Part shown: piece by piece, positions 1-8,489 of the stretch
How positions within the stretch are numbered: the first letter of the stretch is position 1
Layout of the letters: the number at the start of each line of letters is the position of its first letter
NCBI GenBank assembly: GCA_963736235.1
Contig: CAVTOR010000018.1
Coordinates: 62,001 to 126,000 of the forward strand
Source: CAVORB01 sp963736235
GTDB taxonomy: Bacteria; Pseudomonadota; Gammaproteobacteria; Chromatiales; Chromatiaceae
Direction of reading: 5' to 3'
Length of the DNA: 64,000 bases
The notes under the pieces: generated by a model
Seen by the model: the letters and a program-made list of their open reading frames with translations, nothing else
What the model was told of the DNA's origin: nothing
Database searches by the model: none
Made by a program: the position numbers and the translations under genes

Positions 1-789
1 CTGTTCGGCCACGAGAAAGGCGCCTTCACTGGCGCGGTGACCCGTAACGAGGGTCTGTTCCAGGCAGCTGACGGCGGCACGCTGTTTCTGGACGAAATCG
101 GGGACATGCCCTTGCCGCTCCAGGCAAAGCTCCTGCGCGTGCTGCAGGACTTCAAGGTGCGGCCCGTGGGATCCACGCAGGCCATACCGGTGGACGTGCG
201 CATCATCTCCGCAACCCACCACGATCTGGAGCGATTGGTCGAGCAGGGAGACTTTCGCGAGGATCTCTTCTACCGGCTGAGCGTGGTGCCATTGCACATG
301 CCGAGCCTGCGCGATCGCCGCGAGGACATATCGCTGCTGGTCGACCATTTTCTCCGTCGCGTCGCGGCGCGGACCGGCAGGCCGCCGAAGCGCTTCGCCC
401 CCGATGCCATGCGCCACCTGACAGCAGCCGACCTGCCAGGCAACGTCCGCCAGATCCAGAATCTGGTGGAGCAATGCAGCGTTCTGTCTCCGTCGGAGAT
501 CATTCCCCTCGCCCTCACCGCTCAGGCGCTGCGCGAGAAACCAGCGCAGATCCCCACGCTCGACGAGGCCAAGCAGACCTTCGAGCGCCGTTACCTCATC
601 GGCATCCTGCGCGCTGCCGAGGGCAACATCACCACCGCCTCGCGCATGGCGGGACGCAATCGAACCGAGTTCTACAAGCTCCTGGGCCGCCACAATCTGG
701 ATCCGACCCGTTTCCGCCAGCGGCCCTCGAAGGGAAAAAAATCGAATGGTGAGCATTCTCCCGAGCGAATTCAGGGAGAGAGTAGCTAG
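1..789 (+). CDS. Sigma-54-dependent activator (GlrR-like), 5' end outside window
   Basis: The reading frame is open from base 1, so the N-terminus lies upstream; the GTG at 37 is not the real start. Visible are the sigma-54 contact loop GAFTGA (bases about 19-36), the rest of the AAA+ ATPase domain with a GTLFLDEIGDMP Walker B segment and an R-finger-like FREDLFYRL stretch, and a C-terminal Fis-type helix-turn-helix (GRNRTEFYKLL). Such proteins hydrolyse ATP to remodel RNA polymerase-sigma-54 at enhancer-dependent promoters. The C-terminus resembles response regulators of the GlrR/QseF group, but the receiver domain is not visible, so the subgroup is an inference. A small Hpt gene follows 34 bases downstream, suggesting a phosphorelay context. 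Confidence 0.9.
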   Translation: MFGHEKGAFTGAVTRNEGLFQAADGGTLFLDEIGDMPLPLQAKLLRVLQDFKVRPVGSTQAIPVDVRIISATHHDLERLVEQGDFREDLFYRLSVVPLHMPSLRDRREDISLLVDHFLRRVAARTGRPPKRFAPDAMRHLTAADLPGNVRQIQNLVEQCSVLSPSEIIPLALTAQALREKPAQIPTLDEAKQTFERRYLIGILRAAEGNITTASRMAGRNRTEFYKLLGRHNLDPTRFRQRPSKGKKSNGEHSPERIQGESS

Positions 790-823
790 GTAGCGAATCA
801 CCAGCCACGAGGGGAACCGCCAC

Positions 824-1126
824 GTGCACGAGCCTTTCACCGTCGCCGTCGACAAAGACATCATTGACCTCGCCGAGGGTTTCCTGCGCAACCGCCGCGT
901 TCAGGCGCTTCGCGCCCGCGTGGCCGTCGAGGCCGAAGATTTCGAGAGCCTTCGCCGGATCGGGCACGAGCTGAAAGGCACGGCTGGCAGCTACGGTTTC
1001 CGCGATCTCTCCGCTATCGGGGTAGCGCTGGAGGCTGCCGCGGAGGCTGGCGACCTCTCTGGCTGCCGACGCGCCTCGGACCGGATGCTCGATTTTCTCG
1101 ACCGGGTGGCCATCGCCCCCTGCTGA
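824..1126 (+). CDS. Hpt (histidine phosphotransfer) domain protein
   Basis: A 100-residue protein consisting of a single Hpt four-helix domain. The phospho-accepting His is about residue 48 in the motif GHELKGTAGSYGF, typical of Hpt modules that shuttle phosphate between receiver domains of hybrid kinases and response regulators. The GTG start at 824 is preceded by GAGGGGAACC, a plausible ribosome site. It lies directly after the sigma-54 activator and could share its transcript. Its partner kinase is not in the window. Confidence 0.8.
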   Translation: MHEPFTVAVDKDIIDLAEGFLRNRRVQALRARVAVEAEDFESLRRIGHELKGTAGSYGFRDLSAIGVALEAAAEAGDLSGCRRASDRMLDFLDRVAIAPC

Positions 1127-1243
1127 GAGGACTCCCGCCAAGCGACCGCGACACGGCTTCCGCGCGGCACTGCCCTGGTTAGGCTTTGTCTGGGCCAATC
1201 CCACGCGGTAAGCCCACTCTCCCAGGCGCCGCGCCGACACCCC

Positions 1244-1957
1244 ATGGACATCGAGCTCAAATCCATCGGCGTCATCCGTTCTTGCTTTACCGACAAGTTC
1301 GGCATCCCCCGTCAGGCGCGACTGGTCACGGCGGAGGCAAGGCTGGAGCTGTTCCCGCCGTACGCGCGTCTCGAGGCCTTCTCGGGCATCGAGGGGTTCT
1401 CCCACCTGTGGCTGGTGTTCGTTTTTCACGACTGTCTCTCCGCCGGCTGGAGCCCAACCGTTCGCCCGCCGAGGTTAGGGGGGAGGCGTAAGGTCGGGGT
1501 CTTCGCGAGCCGCGCCCCATACCGACCCAACCCCATCGGGATCTCCGCCGTGGAGCTGATCGGATTGGAACAGGACAACAAGGGGCTAGCCCTACGCCTG
1601 CGCGGCGTCGATCTCCTGGACGGTACGCCCGTGCTCGACATCAAGCCCTACGTCCCCTACGCAGACTCGATCCCCGAGGCAACGCCAGGCTTCGCCGCAG
1701 AACCTCCCGGGGCCGATTGGGAGGTCAGCTTCAGCGCGGAGGCGCGCCGCCAGATCGCCGAGCAGGACCCGCGCGGTGAGCGCCAACTGGGACCGCTGAT
1801 CACGCAGATCCTGAAACAGGATCCACGGCCCGGATACATGGACCGTTATCCGGCGCGCCGGGAGTTCGGTATGAAGCTTTACGACCTGGACGTTCTCTGG
1901 CGGATCCATGACGGGAACGTCCAGGTGGTAAGTGTAGCACCGTGTCTTGGCGAGTGA
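1244..1957 (+). CDS. trmO: tRNA (N6-threonylcarbamoyladenosine37-N6)-methyltransferase TrmO
   Basis: 237 residues matching the TsaA/TrmO family, which uses S-adenosylmethionine to methylate t6A37 in ACY-reading tRNAs and acts in the cytoplasm. The family signature is clear: the N-terminal IGVIRSCFTDKFGIPRQ stretch, the GIEGFSHLWLVFVFH segment, and RAPYRPNPIGIS, which is the SAM-binding loop, then DIKPYVPYAD. The C-terminal third after about residue 150 is the usual variable extension. ATG at 1244. The gene stands alone, convergent with hisHF 74 bases further on. Confidence 0.9.
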   Translation: MDIELKSIGVIRSCFTDKFGIPRQARLVTAEARLELFPPYARLEAFSGIEGFSHLWLVFVFHDCLSAGWSPTVRPPRLGGRRKVGVFASRAPYRPNPIGISAVELIGLEQDNKGLALRLRGVDLLDGTPVLDIKPYVPYADSIPEATPGFAAEPPGADWEVSFSAEARRQIAEQDPRGERQLGPLITQILKQDPRPGYMDRYPARREFGMKLYDLDVLWRIHDGNVQVVSVAPCLGE

Positions 1958-2031
1958 AATCGACCAGGCCCCATCGAAAATCACGACCCCTACCGCTCGC
2001 CCCCGGAACCGGACCCGCCACAAGGGCCCGG

Positions 2032-3621
2032 CTAGTCGCCGCGCACCTCGACCCCCCGCTCCCGCAAGTGCTGCTTGACGGCATCGATGGGTACCTCCCG
2101 CCGGTGGAAGATGCCGGCGGCCAGGGCCGCCTCGACATCGGTGGCGTCGAACACCTCGGAGAAGTGCTCGACGCGTCCGGCGCCGCTGGAAGCGATGACC
2201 GGAATGGTGACCGCCTCGCGCACGGCCTTGATCAGCTCCAGATCGAACCCGGCGCCGGTACCGTCGCGATCGATGGAGTTGAGCAGGATCTCCCCCGCCC
2301 CCAGCTGCTCGCATACACGGGCCAACTCGACGGCATCCAGATCCCGCCCCTCGCGACCACCCTTGACCGTGCACTGGAACCAGCAGTACCGCTCCCCGTT
2401 GGGCCCGGGCAGGCTAGTCTCGACGGTGTGGTGTCTGGTCTCCTCCGGGGCGCGGACGTAGACCCGACGCGGGTCGATGGAAATGACGACAGCCTGATTG
2501 CCGTAACGGTGCGCGATCTGCTCGATTGCGCTATCCCCTGTACGCCCCCCCTGCTCCAACACCTGCTCCACCGTGTGGACGGCGTCGCTGCCGATGGAGA
2601 TCTTGTCCGCTCCGGAACCGAAGTACTCCGCCGCAACGTCCAGCGCCGAGTAGTGACGGCCGTCGGCATCGGTGAAGGCACGGATGCCACCGCCGATGGT
2701 CAGCGGGACAAAGACGTTCTCCGAGGTGCGCCGCAGCACCTCCAGCATCGGCTGATCCTCGAGCGGAAAGTCCCGGAAGGCGGTGATGTTGAGGAAGGTG
2801 ATCTCATCCGCGCCCTCATCATAGTATCGCCGCGCCAAGTCCACCGGCTTACCCAGGTTGCGCACCTCTCCCTGCTCGCGCACGTCGTACTGGTCGCCCT
2901 TGGTGACCACAAGGTCCCCAGCGTCGTTGGTGCGCACGTCCAGGCAGGCGATGATGCGCTTGGCGAGCCGGGTGCGCTCCGGCGTAGCCGACCGGCGCAC
3001 GGCAAGCTTCTCGGGGGTGCCCGCCAGGAAACGCTCGACGAGCCGCAGACCGGCCACTCCGCTTTTCTCCGGATGGAACTGGAACGCGGCAATCGGTCCC
3101 TTCTGCACCGCGCTGATGAAGGTGTCGCCATAGTCCGTTGTCCCTAGCACCCAGTCCGCGTTCCCCTCCTCGGGCGACGCGCGGTAGGAGTGCACGAAAT
3201 AGAGCTTCTCCCGCTCATAACCGGCGAGGAGCGCGGAGTCGCGCTCGAGGCGAATTCCATTCCACCCCATGTGCGGCACCGAAAGCTCACCGGCATCGAA
3301 GCGCCGCACCATCCCGGGAATGAGCCCGAGCCCATCGACTCCGGGTGACTCCTCGCTGCCCTCGAACAGGGCCTGCAGCCCGATGCAGACGCCGAGAAAG
3401 GGCCGTCCAGCCAGCAGATACTCCTTGAGGGGATCGAAAAAGCCCATCTGGTGGAGCCGCTGCATGGCCGATCCGAAGCTGCCGACACCGGGGAAAATCA
3501 GGCGCTCGGCCGCGAGGATATCCTCCGGGCGTTCGATATCGGTCAGCTCGCAGCCCAGCTTCCGGATCGCGTTTCGCACGCTGCGCACGTTGCCCGCGCC
3601 GTAGTCGAGTAAGGAGATCAT
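2032..3621 (-). CDS. hisHF: Bifunctional imidazole glycerol phosphate synthase HisHF (fused glutaminase and cyclase)
   Basis: A 529-residue single chain joins HisH (residues 1-about 205) to HisF (about 215-529). It converts PRFAR plus glutamine-derived ammonia to imidazole glycerol phosphate and AICAR in histidine biosynthesis. The glutaminase triad is visible: Cys79 in GVCIGLQ, His183 and Glu185 in FHPEKSG. The cyclase acid/base residues are Asp228 in IIACLDVR and Asp383 in ISIDPRR. Most bacteria encode HisH and HisF separately. The long insertions in this HisF half and phrases such as DEITFLNITAFRDFPL and GEILLNSIDRDG resemble the fused HIS7/HISN4 enzymes of fungi and plants. No other his genes are adjacent. 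The enzyme looks intact. Confidence 0.93.
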   Translation of the reverse strand: MISLLDYGAGNVRSVRNAIRKLGCELTDIERPEDILAAERLIFPGVGSFGSAMQRLHQMGFFDPLKEYLLAGRPFLGVCIGLQALFEGSEESPGVDGLGLIPGMVRRFDAGELSVPHMGWNGIRLERDSALLAGYEREKLYFVHSYRASPEEGNADWVLGTTDYGDTFISAVQKGPIAAFQFHPEKSGVAGLRLVERFLAGTPEKLAVRRSATPERTRLAKRIIACLDVRTNDAGDLVVTKGDQYDVREQGEVRNLGKPVDLARRYYDEGADEITFLNITAFRDFPLEDQPMLEVLRRTSENVFVPLTIGGGIRAFTDADGRHYSALDVAAEYFGSGADKISIGSDAVHTVEQVLEQGGRTGDSAIEQIAHRYGNQAVVISIDPRRVYVRAPEETRHHTVETSLPGPNGERYCWFQCTVKGGREGRDLDAVELARVCEQLGAGEILLNSIDRDGTGAGFDLELIKAVREAVTIPVIASSGAGRVEHFSEVFDATDVEAALAAGIFHRREVPIDAVKQHLRERGVEVRGD

Positions 3622-3743
3622 CGTTCAGCACCCATCGCGTTTTTCTGGCCGCATTTTACCGTGATTTCCCTCTCTTCCGGCGTACTCCTATTGGAAGATA
3701 CCGATCCGCGAATCCGGACGGGACGGTCACGCGCCGGTCAGTC

Positions 3744-4721
3744 CTAGTCGAAACGGATGCCCTCGGCTTCGATCACCCGCGCCAGCGCGGTCTCCATGAG
3801 GGAGCGCGCCCGCGCCGAAGCCGCATGCAGATAGGCATGCAGGGCAGCGTCGTCCCTGCTTCTGATCTCGCACTCTTCGCTGTAGGCCTCGAAGGCAGCC
3901 AAGCTGGAGATGAGATCGACCAGGTGATGGGGGCATTCGCAGCGCACGGTGGACGAGGCCGTCGCGATGCGCACGAGCGCCCCCTGGTCGAAGCGCCTTG
4001 GCGGCAATGGCTCGCCCAGGCCCAGAGCCGCTGCCTCACCCGGCACCTGGCCCTTCTCCCCCTCCGTCGGCGCCGGAGAAAGACACAACCGACCAAGCTC
4101 GGATGCCTCAAGCGGCGCGCGCACGGGGATGATGCGGCGCGACTCCAGCCGGTTGACAGTCGCCGCTGCCGCGAAACCATAGACCAATACCGTGCGGGAC
4201 GCCCCCGTGTGTGCCAATAGAGCGCTGATCTCACGCACCTGTTCCGGATGGACGGTAGGATACTCAACGACTACGACATCCGGCTTCAGATCCGCCGCCT
4301 CCGCGGCCAGTTGCTCGAGCGTTTCAAAGGCGCCGGCGAGCTCAATTCCGTCTATCCCCTTCAGCACGGGACTCAATCTCTCGCCGAGACTGGCTCCTCC
4401 TACAGCCAGCCTGCACGCCCGGTCCGGAACGCGATCCGCCAGTTGCAAGGCCGAGCCCCGCGCGCGTTCGCGCAACTGCTCGATCGAAAGGCGCGCGACC
4501 CTGCTGATCGCATCACCCTTGTCCACCAGCTGCTTGATGAGGCCCAGGCGACCGACGTCTTCCGCGCAGTAGAGCCGCGTTCCCGCGGGGGACCGCGTCG
4601 GGATGACCACGCCGTAGCGCCGCTCCCACACCCGCAGGGTATCCGCCGGCACGCCCGTCAAACGCGAAACGGCGCCGATGCGAAAATACTGGCCCTCCCC
4701 CGAGGATTCCTCTCCACTCAT
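3744..4721 (-). CDS. MerR-family transcriptional regulator with a B12-domain-like C-terminus
   Basis: 325 residues. Residues about 12-85 form a MerR winged-helix domain (FRIGAVSRLTGVPADTLRVWERRYG), of the type found in CarA/LitR regulators of light- or stress-induced genes. The following region (about 85-210) resembles a Rossmann-like B12-binding fold (SPVLKGIDGIELAGAF, DVVVVEYPTVHPEQVREISALL), but I do not see the cobalamin-coordinating DxHxxG signature, so ligand binding is doubtful. The C-terminal 80 residues are helical and unrecognised. The target genes are unknown; it lies 122 bases upstream of hisHF on the same strand. Confidence 0.78.
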   Translation of the reverse strand: MSGEESSGEGQYFRIGAVSRLTGVPADTLRVWERRYGVVIPTRSPAGTRLYCAEDVGRLGLIKQLVDKGDAISRVARLSIEQLRERARGSALQLADRVPDRACRLAVGGASLGERLSPVLKGIDGIELAGAFETLEQLAAEAADLKPDVVVVEYPTVHPEQVREISALLAHTGASRTVLVYGFAAAATVNRLESRRIIPVRAPLEASELGRLCLSPAPTEGEKGQVPGEAAALGLGEPLPPRRFDQGALVRIATASSTVRCECPHHLVDLISSLAAFEAYSEECEIRSRDDAALHAYLHAASARARSLMETALARVIEAEGIRFD

Positions 4722-4962
4722 CGTTTCAGCACCACGAAAATTGATTTGCGCGCGGGTCGATCATCGCGTTCGCAACGGCATGGGGCGCAAGTCTAGCTTC
4801 ACGGTCATGCCTTGGACAAACATGGGTCAGCGTTGGCTCGGGAATAGAGTATCGCTAACTCGTGATAGATTTTGGGACATTCAAGTCCGCCAAATCGACT
4901 CGCCGACGCGACAGTCATTGATGTCCCTGACGATCAGCGTGGCCCGACCGGATGATCCGATC

Positions 4963-5856
4963 TTAGTGCGCGGAGAAACCCAGACGCCGGACCGCCGCTA
5001 GTTGTTCCTCGGAAAACTGCGCGGTTCCCCACGCTCGGAAGCGACCCGTCGACTGCGGCGTTCGGGGAAGCGCGGCGAGACGCATGATCTGCTCCCGAGA
5101 GGCTTCAACGGAAACGAAATCACACAGCCGCCTGATGGTTTCAACCGGTTCAGCGCAAAGCAAGTCGAAATTCAGGAGGAAAAACCGGTCTTTCAACATC
5201 GCCGAACCAATCCGCATCACTGACTCATTCGCCACGGCCCAGTAGTCAAGCAGCGTCGAGGGACTCAGCTGCGCGAGGCGGTCCGGCTCGATTCCGAAAT
5301 GAGGTCCCCAGTTCAGTGCCTGCTGCTGGTTGGCGCTGAACGCCATGTCGAGGCCGTGCCGAATGACGTGGATATATCTCAACCCATCCATTTCCCGACA
5401 TAACTGAGCCAGGAATACGTGGGTGTTGGGTTCTTTCCAAGCCCATCCGATGTAATTCTCAGGATTCGGTCCGACCGACTCGATCAGCTGTTCCGCATGT
5501 TGGATGGTGACCCCGAGGGGCGCGGGAAATTGCTCTGCGTCCGCCAGGATATCGCGAATATAGGCCCTCTCGTCTTGCGAAATCCGGGTCGCAAGCCCTT
5601 CGGTCATTGCGCGACGAAACAGGTTCAGTGCCCGGGAAACATCTTCCTCACTCGGAAATCTCGTAAACCAGCCCGGTCGTTTTAAGAGCAGCGTAAACCA
5701 GAGATTGTCCAGGGCCTCGTTCAGGCTACCTCCCAGGTAGAAACCGAGATCGCGCAACACGCGGGCGACGACGCGGGTGCCACTGCCACCAACGCCGCCA
5801 ATCGCGATCGGCCCGATACCGCCGTCCATCCGCTCAACACCCAAAAGCCGCGGCAC
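4963..5856 (-). CDS. Sulfotransferase-family protein
   Basis: 297 residues with an N-terminal P-loop-like PAPS-binding motif (GGVGGSGTRVVARVL) and a downstream RHGLDMAFSANQQ segment, in the position of the 3'-phosphate-binding RxxxD region of sulfotransferases. Such enzymes transfer sulfate from PAPS to glycans or lipids. The start is uncertain: a GTG at 5856 or an ATG at 5829. It is the last gene of a minus-strand cassette GT2-sulfotransferase-FkbM-sulfotransferase (8363 to 4963), which suggests modification of a surface polysaccharide or glycolipid. The substrate cannot be told from sequence. Confidence 0.75.
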   Translation of the reverse strand: MPRLLGVERMDGGIGPIAIGGVGGSGTRVVARVLRDLGFYLGGSLNEALDNLWFTLLLKRPGWFTRFPSEEDVSRALNLFRRAMTEGLATRISQDERAYIRDILADAEQFPAPLGVTIQHAEQLIESVGPNPENYIGWAWKEPNTHVFLAQLCREMDGLRYIHVIRHGLDMAFSANQQQALNWGPHFGIEPDRLAQLSPSTLLDYWAVANESVMRIGSAMLKDRFFLLNFDLLCAEPVETIRRLCDFVSVEASREQIMRLAALPRTPQSTGRFRAWGTAQFSEEQLAAVRRLGFSAH

Positions 5857-5947
5857 TCACATGAAACACTTTACCTCCGGGAAAAGCGGCGGCTTCGTAA
5901 ACAACCCGGCGTTCCCTGCTGTAGACCCCTTGACCGAAAGGCCCTCA

Positions 5948-6730
5948 TCAAGGCCCAGGGAACTCGCGTTGGTTGATCCCCAACACCGTCAAAGGCCCGG
6001 TTCGCTCGCGCCGAAACGCATTCGTGGCCGCTTCGAAAGCGTCGGTGCACCCGGGACGCAAGCGGTCGTGCAGCTCGGCAAAGATCACCCGGACATGACC
6101 TATCCAGGCGTCGCTGTGGGCAAAGATCTCCTTTTCCGCACCTTCAACATCGATCTTCAGTATGTCGATCCTGTCAGTACTGAACAGGCTCATGATCGTT
6201 GAGACCGTCAACGCATCAACCTGCTGCTGGCGAGAATGGCCATCGGATTCTGGAGGCGTGACCGAAAACGCCCAATGTCCCTTGTTGCGATCATAGAGAC
6301 TGACTGGACCGTCCTCGTACCACAGCGCCTTGTGCAGCGGAACGATGTTGGGAAACGCTCGTGCATTCTTTTGCAAAAGGTGGAAGTTCGAGCTGTCCGG
6401 TTCGACGGCGGCAATCGTCGCGTCCGGGTATTTCCGCGCGAGGTAGACCGCCGACAACCCCGTGTACGCCCCCGCGTCCAGGATAAAACGAGGGCGGAAT
6501 GACATCGCCGCGCCGTACTCCTCACGATCAAACACGCTGGCCCACACCGCGATATCGGTCGAGTTCAGGCGAAGATACAAGCTGGTTCCGTCGAGCTCCC
6601 AGGCTACCTCGCCCCTATGACCGAGCGCCTCGCGCAACAGGAGCCATTTCGCGCGATAGCGCCCGAATGCCCGTGCGTACCGGGAGGCGCGCTTTCGTCT
6701 CTGCGCTGTGGAAGCATCAGTGCGCCACAT
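5948..6730 (-). CDS. FkbM-family SAM-dependent methyltransferase
   Basis: 260 residues. The SAM-binding motif I is FILDAGAYTGLSAVYLARKYP, followed by the motif II acidic residue in AAVEPDSSNF and, later, the FkbM-type IDILKIDVEGAEKEIF segment. FkbM proteins O-methylate sugars or polyketides and are common in polysaccharide loci. A good ribosome site (GGGGAGGGAC) immediately precedes the ATG at 6730. It sits between two sulfotransferase genes, so a methylated and sulfated surface glycan is the simplest reading. The acceptor is unknown. Confidence 0.85.
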   Translation of the reverse strand: MWRTDASTAQRRKRASRYARAFGRYRAKWLLLREALGHRGEVAWELDGTSLYLRLNSTDIAVWASVFDREEYGAAMSFRPRFILDAGAYTGLSAVYLARKYPDATIAAVEPDSSNFHLLQKNARAFPNIVPLHKALWYEDGPVSLYDRNKGHWAFSVTPPESDGHSRQQQVDALTVSTIMSLFSTDRIDILKIDVEGAEKEIFAHSDAWIGHVRVIFAELHDRLRPGCTDAFEAATNAFRRERTGPLTVLGINQREFPGP

Positions 6731-6769
6731 GTCCCTCCCCGTCCGCTTCGTTCGCGAGATGCGCGCCGA

Positions 6770-7564
6770 TCATGTCCATGATGGCTCTCGCCTGGACGCC
6801 AATCTGGCCCATAATCCGGCGGTTGCAGCGCGAATCGCGTCGGCTTGGGCGTCCGACAAGACCTCGCGCCACCTGCCGATGCGCGAGCTTAGGATGCCGC
6901 TGGTGTCCCGGATCCTGGGATCCTCCAAGCCGGTCTGGTGCTCAACGGAGTTGAACGACAGCTGCTGCGGCTCCGGTGAATCGCCGAGCCAGCGCATCAG
7001 CGATGAGAGAACTTGCTCCGGACACGTGGAGAGGGATTCGTAATGAATCCGCAGGTAGCGCTCCGGATACTGCTCGCCGAAGCGAAGACCGGCCTCGTGG
7101 TGATCCAGGAACAGCCGGATTCGTGCGTCGAGCTCCGAGGGAAGCGTTAAAGGGAAGCGCGCCATTTCCATCGATGCCAGCGTGTCCAGGGGGTCTCTGA
7201 CCACGTGCACGAACAGCCAATCGTCACCCAGGAGCGCTTGCCACTGAGGCGTGTAGAGCCCGTTCTCGGGATTCTTGTCCGCCCAACGCGCCTTGCCTTG
7301 GAGCGCGGCGGCCCGCTCGTGGACCTGGACGAAGGCGCGTCCCAGGATCGCCAGCAGCTCCGGCTCGGGCAATACCGAGCGCGCCGAGCTCGCGAAACGC
7401 AGGTGGGCGATCGGGTCCGAGCAGTAGTGTCCATAAAAATCCCGGAAGAACTTGATCTCAGGCCCGCAATGGATCCGCGAGTGCGCATTAAGCACGCGTC
7501 TCACGAGACTGGTGCCCGAACGGTAGCATCCGCCGATTACAATGGGCCAGTCGCTACGAGGCAT
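6770..7564 (-). CDS. Sulfotransferase (PAPS-dependent, Sulfotransfer_3-like)
   Basis: 264 residues with the 5'-phosphosulfate-binding loop near the N-terminus (IVIGGCYRSGTSLVRRVL) and the downstream VHVVRDPLDTLASM segment carrying the conserved Arg of the 3'-phosphate-binding site. Together these mark a PAPS-dependent sulfotransferase. The start overlaps the end of the upstream glycosyltransferase gene by 11 bases, indicating translational coupling, and the stop lies 39 bases before FkbM. It probably decorates the glycan built by the neighbouring glycosyltransferase. Confidence 0.85.
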   Translation of the reverse strand: MPRSDWPIVIGGCYRSGTSLVRRVLNAHSRIHCGPEIKFFRDFYGHYCSDPIAHLRFASSARSVLPEPELLAILGRAFVQVHERAAALQGKARWADKNPENGLYTPQWQALLGDDWLFVHVVRDPLDTLASMEMARFPLTLPSELDARIRLFLDHHEAGLRFGEQYPERYLRIHYESLSTCPEQVLSSLMRWLGDSPEPQQLSFNSVEHQTGLEDPRIRDTSGILSSRIGRWREVLSDAQADAIRAATAGLWARLASRREPSWT

Positions 7565-8363
7565 GTCCGATTTGGGAGAAGATCGGGTGCTTCTTCAGAG
7601 GGTCCATTGGGTCCAGCCGGCCGTCGGCTCCGCAGTGACGCAGCTCCTGTTCGGATTGGAGCCTAATGCCATCCGGTCGCAACCCGGCGCGTGCCCGGTG
7701 CCAGCCCGCGGACATCTCCACTGCGTCATAGGTGCGTTCGATGTATTTCCTGCGTGCATGGTCCGCGCTGAGGAAAAGATAGTGCTTCATCGGAAAGGAG
7801 ACCGGATACATCTTTAGGCCGGGAAAGCGCACCCGGTGCCCCCCCGACCATGCAAGCTCGACAGGCGCATCCTGTCTTTTCCAGGCATTCAGTCGGTTCG
7901 GAAACGACGGAAGGTACGGGTAGTACCAGCGCATGGTCTGGGCGAAGCGCGGGTGGTCGTGATCGGGCGTCTCCCGCGTCGGTACGAACGTGAACTCCAT
8001 GAAGTTCACCGCATTGAAACCCTCCGCGTCGACACGGGCCAATGCATCCGCCAGCCGCGTACCGGGTTCCGGCGGAAGGCGGATCTCGTCGGCGTCCAGG
8101 TGCAGGAACCAATCCCCCTCGAGCTCTGCGGCTAGCCTCTCCTTGCGCTCCAGTATGGGCCGCCAGGTGTAGCACCCGTGTCTGGGCAGCGTCTCGACAT
8201 CGATCACGCCGCGTCCGACGTAGCCCTGCGCGATCGCGCGGGTGCCATCGGTCGACGCGTTGTCGATGACATAGACGGATACTCCCTGCGCGATCAGGTG
8301 CTCAAGACACCCTTGGATGAATCGTTCCTCGTTGTACGTGGCGAGAAGGGCTACCGCAAGCAT
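7554..8363 (-). CDS. Glycosyltransferase family 2 protein
   Basis: 269 residues with a GT-A fold: the N-terminal VALLATYNEERFI segment, the nucleotide-binding YVIDNASTDGT and a DADE metal-binding motif (WFLHLDADEI). This is the family that transfers a sugar from a nucleotide-sugar to a glycan or lipid carrier, in the cytosol or at the inner membrane face. No membrane helix is evident. It is the first gene of the minus-strand cassette continuing with sulfotransferase, FkbM and a second sulfotransferase. Confidence 0.85.
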   Translation of the reverse strand: MLAVALLATYNEERFIQGCLEHLIAQGVSVYVIDNASTDGTRAIAQGYVGRGVIDVETLPRHGCYTWRPILERKERLAAELEGDWFLHLDADEIRLPPEPGTRLADALARVDAEGFNAVNFMEFTFVPTRETPDHDHPRFAQTMRWYYPYLPSFPNRLNAWKRQDAPVELAWSGGHRVRFPGLKMYPVSFPMKHYLFLSADHARRKYIERTYDAVEMSAGWHRARAGLRPDGIRLQSEQELRHCGADGRLDPMDPLKKHPIFSQIGHAS

Positions 8364-8489
8364 GGAAGAAACGAGAGGATATCGATCAAGGGAACGGGAT
8401 TAAATGGATTGATGACCCCGCGCGCTCGGGACGATCGCCCTCTCGCGATGGAGACGAATCGGCGAGCGCCGAGACGCTCGCCGCCATCG

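Noticed and set aside
1942..3147. 401-codon + strand frame opposite hisHF
   Set aside because: Antisense to an intact conserved enzyme, and its translation has no recognisable family.
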